A stretch of 33,549 nucleotides of DNA from Mikrocytos mackini. Its lineage: Eukaryota; Endomyxa; Ascetosporea; Mikrocytida; Mikrocytiidae. The stretch lies in assembly GCA_030180075.1 (NCBI GenBank), contig JASNJN010000052.1, positions 1 to 33,549 on the forward strand. The letters run 5' to 3'. The notes below the pieces were generated by a model. The model was not told the origin of the DNA. It worked only from the letters and a program-made list of their open reading frames with translations, and did no database searches. The position numbers were made by a program, and so were the translations under genes. Below, piece after piece: positions 1 through 10,200 of this stretch (the stretch's first letter is position 1; the number at the start of each line of letters is the position of its first letter).

Positions 1-3000
1 TTTTGGGCAGCCTGTTATCTTTCTTCGTTAGCACACTCTTCCTGAGCTGATACAGGTTTCTGTGTGTAACGCTGGATACGGCTCCAAGTTGGCCAATCAC
101 GAAGGCTCGACAATCAACGGTATATCCTCGGTACCGCCTGGTTANCATGGCGGCCGATTTNCTATACTTCTTGATTTTCTCCTCTTCTTTGCAGCTGGTT
201 AAGTCTTCAACTGAAACTCCGATCTCAGCGATCGTTATTCGTTTTTTGACTTTGTCAATACAAACAATGTCCGGCAACTGCACCGTTTTGTTTGGCCCAT
301 CACCTACGGTGATTCTCTGGTCAAGGATTAACTTGAATCTTTCAGAGTTACGGGCAACTCTCCCACCAGTATCTTGCAATGATAACTTTTTGCCTAAATC
401 ATGGTAGGCTATTATCTCATTTGCAATCATAAGAACAACCGCGTCATGTCTAGCTTTAAGTAGACTAAACGGTATGGCTGGGCAGGCGCCCAGCACATGT
501 CCTACTGTTTCACTCTTATTGTTGCATCTCCTGCAGGTCACGTTCGTGTCTGGGTTTACAATCTTTTGCCACGACCTGTGTGATCCGATGCCATCCTGCA
601 GTAACAACGCTTGCTTGACATCCCTCCCGGATAGTCCAGGTCTGCGTAACCACAGGTGGCTCTTGGAGATACAAGTTTCCGGGTCCTTCCTGACAGTGTT
701 GAAAGGGGACCTTAGCTTCGCATCATTCCATTTGGCCCAGTAGTAGGATTGGAAGGTACTGCGTATTAGTTTACGCTCTTCCGATCCTATTTTACTAGAC
801 CAATCTTGCTTCCCGCCAAAGTCTATCTTGGCTTTTCTTCTTTCCAACTTTGTGATGATCACTGAGTATGGATCCGCTCCCACATCTAGTGCGTTTTGGA
901 TCTCATACTGCTCGTGCATGATCACTGTGGAAGGTGTCCTCTCACTTCTTATGAGGTTAAGTTCTTCCAAGCCTTGATCTACCATGTACCTAAGGGTACT
1001 GCAGATTGCTAAGTAGTCTTCCTCAATAAAGTTGGGTAAACCGATACCTCCTTTGGTATGCTTCACGTATAACCGTGCATTGCATATTCTGTACGGTATC
1101 AACCCTTTTCTTTTCATTAGGCATCTGGTCAACCTATTAAGGTTGTTGAGCTCAGAAAGCTTCCAGTCGATAGCCTGGGATACATACCGTATTAGTGGTA
1201 CTACAGATATACTTATCTGTTTACCGATGTTAACCAACGTCAGATGGGACCCTATAATTTTTCTGAGTCTTCTAACTGCTTCTTTGGTTATATCGTCTTT
1301 TGTGGTATTACCGTTGATCCATACCTGCTTAAAACCCAGGTATTTGTAGGCATTTCCACTGTCCTCTTTGATTAGAGGAAAAGTCTTTAACGAATTCGTT
1401 AAAGCTATTCTTTCTCGCTTGGCTTCAGTTACTAATCCGCTTTTGTTTTCGTTGATTTCTAGGCCAATCAAGCTACCTAGTCTACGAATCGCGGTAACCT
1501 TATTGTCCAACGCTGAGATCGAGCTCCCGAATATTTTAATATCATCCATGTAGCAAACCTTATGAGACCAGTTAGGATTCTCCCCATTTTTCATGTCAGG
1601 GAGATTAACTGTCTTCAAGATTGTGAGTGCTACACAGAAGAGGGTAGGAGACATCTTGTCTCCCTGAAAAATCCCTCGTTTGATATCTATCCTTTCATGT
1701 CCGGCCCCAAGTTTACCATGTACGTATGCCAATTAGACATAAGTGCTTGTATGGTGTTGATGAGCCGCTGTGTTTTGTCATTCCCACTTTTGAAAATAGC
1801 CTTAAGTATTTCCATCAGACCTTGATGACTCGCTGAGTCATATGCCTTCTGGAAATCGATGTAGGCTAAGTGGATAGCTTTGCGGAATACCTTTTTGTAT
1901 TTTACTACAAGGTTCTCGCTTATAATGTGCGCATCAAAGCAGCCTCTTTTGAATTTTTGGTTAGCAACTTGATCTTTGTCCCAGTTCTTGGACTTGATCA
2001 TTGCTTTGATAATCCGAGACTCGATGATCGAGGAAAAATTTTTGTATAACGAACATACCATCGTTATTGGTCTGAAATTTTTGGGATCGTATACATCTCC
2101 ACTGTTCTTATGGAATTTAATGGTCCTACCACTTGTAAACCATGATGGTATGTCCACCTCCCCATTCCAGAGTTCATTAAACAACCTCCCAATTACTGGT
2201 ACGAGTGTACCTCCAACTTTGCGAATCAAATACATGAATATTCCATCTGGTCCTGGTGCTTTCCAGGGATTGGAGTTCATAATGGCATGCGCAATTTCAT
2301 GCAGGCCCATCTTCTTGTTGTGCGAGGTTTTTGGAATATTGGATATGCCACTATTAACTATGGCAGTCTTGAGTTCCGCCTCGTCGCACTGTTTCTCTTG
2401 GCCCCACAAGTCCTTCCAAAACGCTACATGCGTACTTGGGTTAGGGGGACCACGTACTTTAAATGTCCTGGTTTTGCCTCCTTGAACCTACCGAACCTTT
2501 CAGTGTCTCGGTTCTGCTGGAGGACTTTCGTCTTCCACTGCTGTCTCCTCTCCTGTGTGCCAATCATGGCATTTGCTTCTTGGAGTTTGGAGAGCAGTGC
2601 TCTTGCTGAAGCCTTTGATGTGACTTTATATTTGTGTTCCAAGTCACAGGCTTTACCGGGCCTGAGATGTCCGTTAATATATACGGTCAGGTCCGATATT
2701 TTTCTTTTAAGGGCTTCCCTCTTGTTTACACTTAGCTTTCTTTTGCGCTCTACTGCTTTTTTGCCATTATATGTGACATACAGTAGCGCATTAAGCTGTG
2801 TAAGTGTAATGTCCTTTTTGTGATCATCTAAGCATCTTGCCAATGCTTCGATCCTGTCTCCCGATACTGTCAGTCTGGCCTTAGGAATCTCTCTCACTCT
2901 TATCTGTGAGTCTTCCTCTAGCTTGACTAGTTCTAGGGTGTCTCCCCATAGCTCAGAGGCTAAGGCTTTAGTGTCAACCTCTTCAGACTCCTCATTGAGC

Positions 3001-3173
3001 TTGGGGTTACCCTTGCTTTTACGAACTATGTCCCTACTCACCCTGCTTTTTGTGGCTTTGTTCACATAGGAACTTTTGCCGCTAGGGGACGGGTTGTTAT
3101 CACTCAGGATTTTCTGTCTTTTCCAGACTAAATCCCCTGTTTCTGTTTTCCTAGCAATATTCCTGGTTGTAAT
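1..3173 (-). pseudogene. LINE ORF2: reverse transcriptase, CCHC zinc knuckle and restriction-like endonuclease (interrupted, 3' end off window)
   Basis: Reading from 3173 down, three phases follow one another: about 3173-2424, 2460-1687 and 1687-1. RT motifs seen: an APGPDG region near 2235, motif A YIDFQKAYDS near 1850, motif B IFQGDKMSP at 1672-1646 and motif C YMDD at 1552-1541. Further on come a CX2CX8HX4C knuckle (535-482) and an endonuclease core with PD at 274-269 and E at 226-224. The last phase is open to base 1, about 560 codons. The first phase change lies between 2465 and 2424; the second is at 1687, where the RT palm reading continues in the next frame at once. The first phase shares its frame with ORF1, separated by a single TAA at 3174-3176, and has no ATG near its beginning. 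Domains are those of RLE-type LINEs; activity of this copy is unlikely. Confidence 0.85.
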
Positions 3174-4982
3174 TTAACCACTATTGCTTTCGTGAAGAGT
3201 AGCATCTGAATAATGCTGCCGTTTGTACATACTGCCTACGTATGTATCAGGCACATCATTGTCAGAGCTTTTGACATTGGACTTACAGCTAACTTTTTTA
3301 ATAATGCTATCACGAGTATATTTATTTAGCTTTACCCCAATGCTGCCGTTTATCTCCGGCGGTTCTCTAGGTCTCTGAGCTTCTCTATCAGAGCCTTCAG
3401 TGCACGTTGCACTTTCCCTTCGTATTCTTCTTGGGCTTTCTTGCCCTCGAATACTTGTCTCTCCAATTGTTCTATACGATCCAGAAGCTTTAATTTTAAA
3501 TACATCTTCATCAGCCTGCTTGTGCTGTTCCAGATCATTTATTATGTTTTCCATTTCGCTTCCTCTGCTTCCGTTGTTGTCAAAGACTGTATCAAGCCTT
3601 TCTCTGTTGCTATTAAATCCCCTGCCTAATTGCCTTGGTTCTCTCATTGGAGAAGGCCGGATCATCGGGGGCTGTCTTTTGGGTTGTGGACGGTACTTGT
3701 TCATCAGCTCTCCGAGCCTTTCAATACTGTCCTTTTCCTTAATATCCATCCACTCTCGGATGGTAAGAACAGGGACGTATTGTTTGATGAACTTGTCGTT
3801 GAGTAAGGTGTGAAACACTTTGTCCGCCTTGGCTAGCCACCACTCAGGTTTGGCGTTCAAAGGCTTGTAAGCCAGCGGACAGTTTTCATTGCCTTTGTAG
3901 TGTCGCAGCCATGTTTCCACAGCGCATTGTACTTGTTCGCCCAGGCTGGTGCCTCTGTTGTCCTGTCTGTCGTGGAAAACTGCACCAACCAATCGGACTA
4001 AAGCAGGGGGAATTCCCTCTTCAACGAGGTCGTTAATCACTGGGGACATTTTAAAGGGGTATTGGGCTCTTAGGAACTCGAACAATTTCAATGTTCTATC
4101 AACCGCACCCGTACTCACTTCCCCTAATCCCTTATCTGTCATTTGCTCTTTTAGCCAGGCCGCTGCTTTGTGCCTAGACTGTTCCATCGTCTGAAACCAG
4201 AGCATTCTTTCTGCTCTTAGGGCTTTCCTAACGAGGAGTTCAGCCTTTCTGGCTTCGTCCGCAGTGTGGGCCATTTTGTTGGGTTGAGGATCTTCTTTCT
4301 TTGTTTGAAGTTCTTCCTCTTTCGCCTTGTCTTCTTTTATTTTGTTTTCTCTCGCTTTGTCCTCTTTCCTGAGGACTATTGCGGTTTCTTCGGAGACTAT
4401 TACAGACCTCCCTTTGTCTTTCAAAGAATCCATTGCCTTCTTGGAGTCCCCTAAGGCAACTACGATAGGCTGGTTGCTTCCCTGATTTGCATTCTCTACT
4501 TGACGGAGACCTTTAAGTTCCGCTTGGATAACTTTCAAAGCTGCTAGGTCTCCCGGCTTCTCTAGATCAAGTCGATCTACTTTTTTATATAACGCTTCAC
4601 GTTGTTTAGCACACTCTATCCTGAACCCATCAATGATGCCTACTTTCTTAGGCCTCTTTAGGGTCAGTTCTTCTTTGCCACTTTTACTGGACTTACTTTC
4701 AGTGCTTTTTGATTGTTCCTCACTTGACTCGATGTTCTGAGTCTTGGGGGCTTCACATTCTGTTTCTTGTGAAATAGTTTCACTTGTAGTTGCTGCATGA
4801 GTACTTATTGTACTTTCAGCTTCTTTTTTCGCCTCCCTTTCCTGGGCTGCTTCTGCTTCTCTTATTTTCCTTTGACGTTTGTCAACTTCCTCTTGGACTA
4901 CTGCTTCTAAGACTTGTTCAGCTTGTTGTGTCTTCACAGTAGCCCTGGGGTTTCTTGTGGAACTTTGTTTTCTAGTTGTCAT
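3174..4982 (-). CDS. LINE ORF1-like protein, 602 aa, coiled-coil rich
   Basis: A long ORF from an ATG at 4982 codes for a charged protein with a Glu/Lys-rich N-terminal coiled coil (about residues 20-70), a second charged helical stretch (about 205-270), a compact middle with several Trp residues (about 270-440), then an Arg/Pro-rich linker and low-complexity tail. LINE ORF1 proteins usually bind the element RNA; that role is inferred from position. Another frame at 3538-3350 codes for a clean coiled coil ending in ENRRR and a stop. This suggests that the ancestral ORF1 ended at 3350 and that this copy changed phase near 3490, so the annotated tail after about residue 495 may not be native. 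The start lies 5 nt after the stop of the upstream leader ORF. Confidence 0.7.
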   Translation of the reverse strand: MTTRKQSSTRNPRATVKTQQAEQVLEAVVQEEVDKRQRKIREAEAAQEREAKKEAESTISTHAATTSETISQETECEAPKTQNIESSEEQSKSTESKSSKSGKEELTLKRPKKVGIIDGFRIECAKQREALYKKVDRLDLEKPGDLAALKVIQAELKGLRQVENANQGSNQPIVVALGDSKKAMDSLKDKGRSVIVSEETAIVLRKEDKARENKIKEDKAKEEELQTKKEDPQPNKMAHTADEARKAELLVRKALRAERMLWFQTMEQSRHKAAAWLKEQMTDKGLGEVSTGAVDRTLKLFEFLRAQYPFKMSPVINDLVEEGIPPALVRLVGAVFHDRQDNRGTSLGEQVQCAVETWLRHYKGNENCPLAYKPLNAKPEWWLAKADKVFHTLLNDKFIKQYVPVLTIREWMDIKEKDSIERLGELMNKYRPQPKRQPPMIRPSPMREPRQLGRGFNSNRERLDTVFDNNGSRGSEMENIINDLEQHKQADEDVFKIKASGSYRTIGETSIRGQESPRRIRRESATCTEGSDREAQRPREPPEINGSIGVKLNKYTRDSIIKKVSCKSNVKSSDNDVPDTYVGSMYKRQHYSDATLHESNSG

Positions 4983-4987
4983 TTTCT

Positions 4988-5524
4988 TTAGAAATTTAAA
5001 ATTTGTAAATTTCTTTTTTTGATAAACTCATCCATATCACCCAGTAAGCCTATAGTTGGCCTTTCAGGTGTTTGTAATGGAATTGAATTGGAGTCGCTTG
5101 CGTCGCATTGCTTTTTGGACTTGTTGGGTGAAATCACCCATTTGTCCATCGGACCCTGCGGCCTGGTTTTGGAAACATCGGATTTTGCTGAAATAGATCG
5201 AGCACGACGAAGTCCATGGGATTTTGATCTTTTTGGAACATAAGATTTATGTTTGAGGATAAAGTTTAACTTTTCATAATTAATGGCATATGAATACCTT
5301 CCGCTCACCCCTGGTTGATTGAGGCTCATGGCCTCCGCGTTTATAGCGTTTTCTGGGTGGCTATCGTGTTTAGCCCCCACGGGGTTCTGTTCCTTACTGG
5401 AACTCCCGCCCATAGGGCACGGTGTCGAGACAGAGTTCTCGCAATGTGTAGCCGATTTAGGCTTTTCGCTTAGCATCGACCTTAACCCCTTTACGGTGGG
5501 GTTGTCCGGTTTACTAATATGCAT
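4988..5524 (-). CDS. leader ORF of the LINE, 178 aa, unknown function
   Basis: Starts at an ATG at 5524 and ends 5 nt before the ATG of ORF1, on the same strand and with similar moderate G+C, so it is most simply part of the LINE. The protein is Ser/Pro/Lys-rich, with several Cys residues in the first 40 positions, a basic Arg/Ser stretch around residues 100-125, and no domain I recognise. The very short gap to ORF1 would suit termination followed by re-initiation, or a shared transcript; this is inference. It could instead be an unrelated ORF in which the LINE lies, but the composition boundary lies just 5' of it. Confidence 0.5.
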   Translation of the reverse strand: MHISKPDNPTVKGLRSMLSEKPKSATHCENSVSTPCPMGGSSSKEQNPVGAKHDSHPENAINAEAMSLNQPGVSGRYSYAINYEKLNFILKHKSYVPKRSKSHGLRRARSISAKSDVSKTRPQGPMDKWVISPNKSKKQCDASDSNSIPLQTPERPTIGLLGDMDEFIKKRNLQILNF

Positions 5525-5558
5525 TACCTATCGGATTTCTTAAAAATTTAATTTTTGG

Positions 5559-5699
5559 CTTTTAGAAAACAAGTATACTTTTAAAGCAATTATTGATGAA
5601 CGAGAGTTTGAAATCAACTTGGAACATTTGGCCGCAAAATCTGAAGGTTCTTATGGTTATCTGACAAGGATAGACGATTTGAAGTCACTTGAAAAGTGA
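5559..5699 (+). pseudogene. 3'-terminal fragment of an unidentified gene beside the LINE 5' end
   Basis: A plus-strand frame open from about 5544 to a TGA at 5697-5699 reads as an ordinary protein tail of about 46 codons, including EFEINLEHLAAKSEGSYGYL. There is no ATG in it, and its 5' side meets the LINE 5' end, so it looks like the last part of a coding sequence separated from its front by the insertion. I do not recognise the family. At this length a chance ORF cannot be excluded, but the composition (balanced, few Asn/Ile runs) is better than the AT-rich random frames nearby. Confidence 0.35.
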
Positions 5700-5847
5700 A
5701 GTTCGGAAATCATAAATTAAATATACAAGTCCTAGTAATCTGCAAAAAACAAACTTTTTATAGACAATAGTATAAGGTTTAAATCATGATTAAGGGCTTT
5801 TCATAAATTAACAAACGTCTGTAATTTTTAAAAGCGCCTTTTAAATA

Positions 5848-6185
5848 GGGTAACCCATTTTCTACACAAAAAAATCGACTTTTTTGTCTTTATATAATTC
5901 TAATTTTTTAATATTATACGTTTATATGTTGTAATCTGATAAACTATCGACTCAGTTTTCAAGTTTATTGCTTGACATTCATTTTTGCCGTTTTGGATAC
6001 TAAAATTTTAAAAAATCTTGACAGGCAACAGAAAACATGCTACAGAACATAGTTAATCAAACCAACACACTCCCTTCTATGAGTATTCTTTAAGACCAAC
6101 TACACCGAATTAAGACAACGGAAGATATCAATGAATGAAATAGACGATACGATTTAAACGAAGGTGATGTGGGACGTTTAATACA
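5848..6185 (+). repeat. left terminal inverted repeat of the MULE (338 bp)
   Basis: Pairs as an inverted copy with 10983-11320 over the same length, with only scattered mismatches, for example 6182 against 10986. It begins with GGGTAACCC. Beyond 6185 the two ends diverge, which sets the inner boundary. Confidence 0.9.
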
Positions 6186-6501
6186 TATAAGCCCCAATAC
6201 ATGGATAAAATTTGCGTTGTATGATTGGTATATTTTGACGAACGAATAGGCTCTCGCCATTCTACTATGAGGGGTTGTTGATCAAATTGGCATTATTGGA
6301 ATGCCAGGTTCTAATTTAAAACATAGACAAGCGAAACAATTTTGTTATAATATGTAAACACTGATAAGATAGCATAAAATTACAAAAAACTATTTTAAAC
6401 CGTTTATTAAAATACTTATACAAAACATAGATTCATGACCATCATACAAAATCATTTAACTTATTATGTAAATAACATCTATTTTGCGATTAGCCAAAAT
6501 T
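6186..6501. other. MULE interior between left TIR and transposase; relic coding traces
   Basis: A plus-strand frame from about 6160 to 6356 gives peptide-like pieces (LIHISPNTWIKFALYDWY, GVVDQIGIIGMPGS) broken by two in-frame stops. It looks like a decayed coding remnant of unknown origin starting inside the TIR. Nothing else is seen up to the transposase stop at 6502. Confidence 0.3.
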
Positions 6502-8672
6502 TTATAACTTCTTTTCGCTTTTTTTTGGGCGTCCCTTATGTTTATAATTTATTGGAACAACCGAATTTAACAAATCGGACATCACTTTTTCCGTCTCCTT
6601 CTTATCAGGTTTGTTCAATTCAACATTGTTTTTATTTATATCAGACAACAATTGGTTAACGTTCTTGAAGCTATTGTTTACCAGTAAAGTCCGCATATTG
6701 TCAAATAAATCGTCCATCTGTTCCAATGTAATTCCTTTATCTTTCATTACCGAGGCTAATGTTCTGCACTGGATTTCTATACTTTGGAATGTAACTGTGT
6801 TTTGCCTAACTGTTGCTTTTAAGTTTTTGGTTTTAAAAAACTCCTCGTTTATAATTTCATCCTCAAAACTGCCAAAATTGTCATTAGAATCCCCGTTAAA
6901 ATATGAAGTATATTCATTGTCATGGCCATTCTCATAATTTATGTTGTCATTTTCTGTTTCATTCTCCCACTTATTACCAATATCGGAATTTATATCAACA
7001 TTGAAAAGCATTTTATCCTGCGTTTTAAACCACCTTGGGTGAACATTATTCATAATTTCGTCTTTGTGTAAAATGTTCAGCATATGATAACAAGGGAGTC
7101 CTGACATCGGGAAAAAATCACAGCATAGAATATCGTTTGATGTATTTTCACGAATAGTCGCATAGAGTTGAATATTTTTTTAATTTTATCGAGTGCGTAT
7201 TTTGTCAAACATTCATACAAATATATCGGAATATTTTTGTAATTTTCTTTAACAAGCCTAATATATTGATATTTCTGGTCGTCTTTTCTTTTTTCTCTTT
7301 TATACTTTGTAACTTTTATAAGATCTGTGATAAAAATATTAAAATTCTGTTTTTTTTAAATAAATTGTTTCACATAGGCCCATAAGGATTCGCTTATTGA
7401 AGTAGAACTTTGGAAGAAATTTAATTTGTTAGGTTTGAAATACTGTATGAACAAGTGCCTCCTTATGTCCCAATTATCCATGTAATAGACATATGCTTGT
7501 TCATTTAACTGTTTCAATTCGGCAAGCTTTTTATGATATGAATGCAAGTTCTGTATGTAAAACAAAGAAACTAGTACTTTAATAATTTTATCTTTGGTTT
7601 CGGAAGTAATGTGATATTCGCCTATTTTAATGTTTCTTCTAAATATTTCAAGAATATGAAATATACAAAGATTAGGCTCTGCTTTCGAGAAGTGCGTCTT
7701 GAGGATCTTACGTTCTGTGAGATCACAGTCCGTGAAGTAGTTGGCTACCATAGATATGTCATTCTCTTTTGAGAAATGTTCAAAAACCGAAGTAAAACAA
7801 ACAAAGGTTTCATTTTTGGACAGAACCCAACAGAAGATAACAATGCTACCTTCATTATTAACTCATACTAACGCAAAAAACGACCAATAATGATCGTTAG
7901 TTCCGAAAGTTGAGTCAATAAACACCGCTTGTCCAAAATCCTTGAAGTTACTTTTCATTTCATTATCCTGGAAAAAAATAACATTGGGCCGCTTATGATC
8001 GTCGTAAAACAGTTTTGGATAGCCAATTTTCTCTAACTGAGCTTCCACATCTGTTATTGACATCGATTCGTTTTTGTCATTGATGCATCTGCTTAGCTCT
8101 GTTGTATTATAAAAGATTGGGTTAGTTGTTGCCAACTCTGTAGCGAGTAGTCTAAGGTTTCCTCTATGTTTCTTTATTTCGGAGACTTTAGCTTTTGTAA
8201 TATCGTCAATAGGTGGCTTATTATAATATAACCCCAAACTGTGATTATGAACCAATAAGTACGTTTTTGGCTTTATCCGCCCATTTAAATAGCAAAGTTC
8301 GATGCTATATGGACAACAATTTTTCTTACTGGTAAGCGCCGGATTAGATGTTCGAATGCTGTGATTATATCCAAATTCACATTCGTATTTAATGTATTTG
8401 TACTGAAAGACCGACCATTGTGGGTTTATATTGAGCTTTTGTCTTTTATATAAGTATTTTTTAAATCTTTTAGTACGTTCTTTTCTTATACGACATGCTT
8501 GGTATGTTTGTAGATGATTAAAGTCAATTAGCCATTGTTTATAACTGCGATAACTTTTAGGGAATACGAAATCAATAGATTTCAAGTTGTTGGTCGAAAG
8601 ACCAATATTATCATCGGTGGTACTTTCATCTTCTATGTTAGGTGGGTCTATGTTGTTGGAGAAGGCTTCCAT
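6502..8672 (-). pseudogene. MULE transposase (FAR1/Mutator type), interrupted
   Basis: Starts at ATG 8672 and would be about 720 codons. In order: an N-terminal Cys/His DNA-binding region (FAR1/FLYWCH-like; Cys residues near 8377 and 8300, HNH near 8245), the first catalytic Asp in VFIDSTFGTN (about 7915), the second in FTDCDLTERKIL with the downstream CIFHI (7735-7645), a SWIM-type zinc motif ending GLPCYH (about 7090), and a C-terminal AT-hook-like GRPKK. SWIM normally begins CxC; here the first position reads Leu (LCC). The frame from 8672 has a TGA at 7863-7865 and a TAA at 7356-7358, yet family-like sequence carries on in the same frame after each. Near 7160 the reading passes to another phase, which holds the SWIM part. 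The cut-and-paste transposase is therefore dead in this copy. Confidence 0.85.
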
Positions 8673-8803
8673 AATTTAAAAATGAAAAAAATATTTTATC
8701 AAAACTTTTCGCTCTTTTGTGAAGCGTTATTTTGATTTTTAATGGGTCATTTCGGGGTTTATAGACGATAATAAAGCATTTGTATATCCTTTTGGAAATA
8801 ATT

Positions 8804-8844
8804 TTTTTACAAAGGGGCCGCAAGGGTCCCCCCTTCGTAAAAAA
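8804..8844. other. strong hairpin upstream of the MULE transposase
   Basis: TTTTTTACAAAGGGG and CCCCTTCGTAAAAAA form a stem of 15 positions with one mismatch (a G-U pair if transcribed from the minus strand) and a loop of about 10 nt. It lies 130 bp upstream of the transposase ATG. It could be a regulatory or terminator-like RNA fold, or the core of a tiny foldback insertion; the sequence does not decide. Confidence 0.5.
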
Positions 8845-9017
8845 TAAAAATTTAAAAATTTTCACCCATTTTGTGTGAGATTTGTCAAATTCGGCCGAAA
8901 ATGTCTGGAATGATATAGAAATGCTTCGTTTTCATCTAAAAACACGAAAATGGTCTATTAAAGTTTAAAATAATACCTTATAAAAATGCAAAAAGTTTTG
9001 ATAAAATACTGCTCTCT

Positions 9018-9596
9018 TTAACACTTTCTGTACGGAGGGCCTCTATATAGGCCTTGTGAATAATCGCCATAGAACGAACTAGTAATTAATTATCTATTGC
9101 AATTGTGTATTGAAGTGTCATTTTATAAATTATAAAGAAATTACCGACATGTAGGATGATTTTTGCTAAATTTTCTGCATTTTATACCAAAATTTGCAAC
9201 ATCTATTAGAATCGATATAAAATTTAGAAACATCGATTAAACACTATTAAATTGAATCATGTTCAGTTTTAGTCTTCATAACCCCCAGCTTTTCTCAAAA
9301 ACATAAGTTTGTATTTTCAAAAGTTATTTCCCCACTATAAGATTTAAAAAATAATGGAACTTACAGGTATTTTTACCCATCAAAAATTAGTGTGTAACAA
9401 CAAATTAACATATAACATAATTATGTCATTGAAATTAAAAAAATTTTGAAAAATTAAAATTTTATAAAATTTGCTAGGATTATTTTTGATAAAGTCAGTT
9501 TTAAGACAACCAAATATATGTTTTATATATATAAACATCATACTTTAACAATATATAAAAAAATTCAAAAAAAGCGCTCCGTACAGAAAGTGTTAA
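9018..9596. mobile_element. 579-bp TTAA-flanked MITE, piggyBac-like
   Basis: The ends are a perfect inverted repeat of TTAACACTTTCTGTACGGAG (9018-9037 and 9577-9596), with the outer TTAA on both sides. TTAA target duplications are the hallmark of piggyBac elements. The inside is AT-rich, without an ORF, so this is a non-autonomous element that would depend on a transposase elsewhere. It is nested in the MULE and is therefore younger than the MULE insertion. Confidence 0.8.
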
Positions 9597-9601
9597 AAAT
9601 T

Positions 9602-9850
9602 GGTCGCGTCTATTTACGCTAACTTTTATTTTTCATATAGAAGACAATTATACCCGTACGATAAGTATGTTGTTAGCATTTTGTTAGAATGCTGCTTTTA
9701 GTCAAAACCAGTCGAATTGGGCAATTTGTGGGGTTTGTGGCGACTTTTTAATAAAAAGTCGACAAAAATTTTTTCGCACCAAAAAATTTCAAGGGTAAAT
9801 TTCCTAATAAAAAATGGTTTTTTAAAAAATTAGCGTAAATAGACCTGACC
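9602..9850. mobile_element. 249-bp MITE with 21-bp TIRs and perfect 9-bp target duplication
   Basis: The ends 9602-9622 and 9830-9850 are inverted copies (core TCTATTTACGCTAA) with two mismatches, and the element is flanked by identical TTAAAAATT at 9593-9601 and 9851-9859. The 9-bp duplication points to a MULE-type mobiliser. A central palindrome, CGACTTTTTA followed by ATAAAAAGTCG, lies at about 9741-9763. The left duplication contains the terminal TTAA of the neighbouring MITE, so this element arrived second. Confidence 0.8.
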
Positions 9851-9852
9851 TT

Positions 9853-10200
9853 AAAAATTACAAGATTTAAAATGATGAATGTATCATACATCGGGCTAGA
9901 CTTCACAATATCAATACATTGACCAATACAATAAAGCATGAACTCAAAAGAGCAGGCAGAGCTGATTGCAATTACAGTATGAGTTAAATTGGAGACTGTT
10001 GACACTTCTTCCAAAATTCGACATACTACATCGATCAATTGGACACTAAAGAGTACAGCGTTATTTTGCTTTGTAATCTTAATTGACAATCGTCAAAATA
10101 TCTTATGGCGAATACACATGAGCAAATTCTATGTTGCCCAATCACAGTTTGGCGTTACAATAATACCATAAGGGAATGCTATTAGGATGTATTATAATGC
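9853..10200 (-). other. MULE interior with a weak orphan reading frame
   Basis: The minus strand has an open frame from about 10089 (non-ATG opening) with hydrophobic, Cys-containing sequence around LIDVVCRILEEVSTVS and FMLYCIGQCIDIV. Its downstream part reads into the 249-bp MITE. It may be a fragment of a gene carried or captured by the MULE; no family recognised and there is no good start. Confidence 0.2.

Larger units (their letters stand above)
1..5545 (-). mobile_element. LINE (non-LTR retrotransposon) with restriction-like endonuclease, 3' part outside window
   Basis: The minus strand carries, in order, a leader ORF, an ORF1-type protein and a reverse transcriptase followed by a CCHC zinc knuckle and a PD-(D/E)XK endonuclease. 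That order is typical of the R2/R4/NeSL/CRE group of LINEs, which copy their RNA at a nick made by their own endonuclease. The 5' end lies at about 5525-5560, where sequence changes abruptly from moderate G+C to very AT-rich. The 3' end and any poly(A) or tail lie left of the window. Two ambiguous bases (145, 161) fall in it, which may reflect collapsed copies in the assembly. This copy looks defective because the ORF2 reading changes phase at least twice. Exact clade is not certain. Confidence 0.85.

Noticed and set aside
147-2823. Several plus-strand ORFs of 60-180 codons over the LINE
   Set aside because: They are antisense shadows of the ORF2 coding strand, which has RT, zinc-knuckle and endonuclease motifs.
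1-5545. LTR retrotransposon as origin of the RT
   Set aside because: No LTRs, protease, RNase H or integrase; a C-terminal zinc knuckle plus PD-(D/E)XK endonuclease is LINE architecture.
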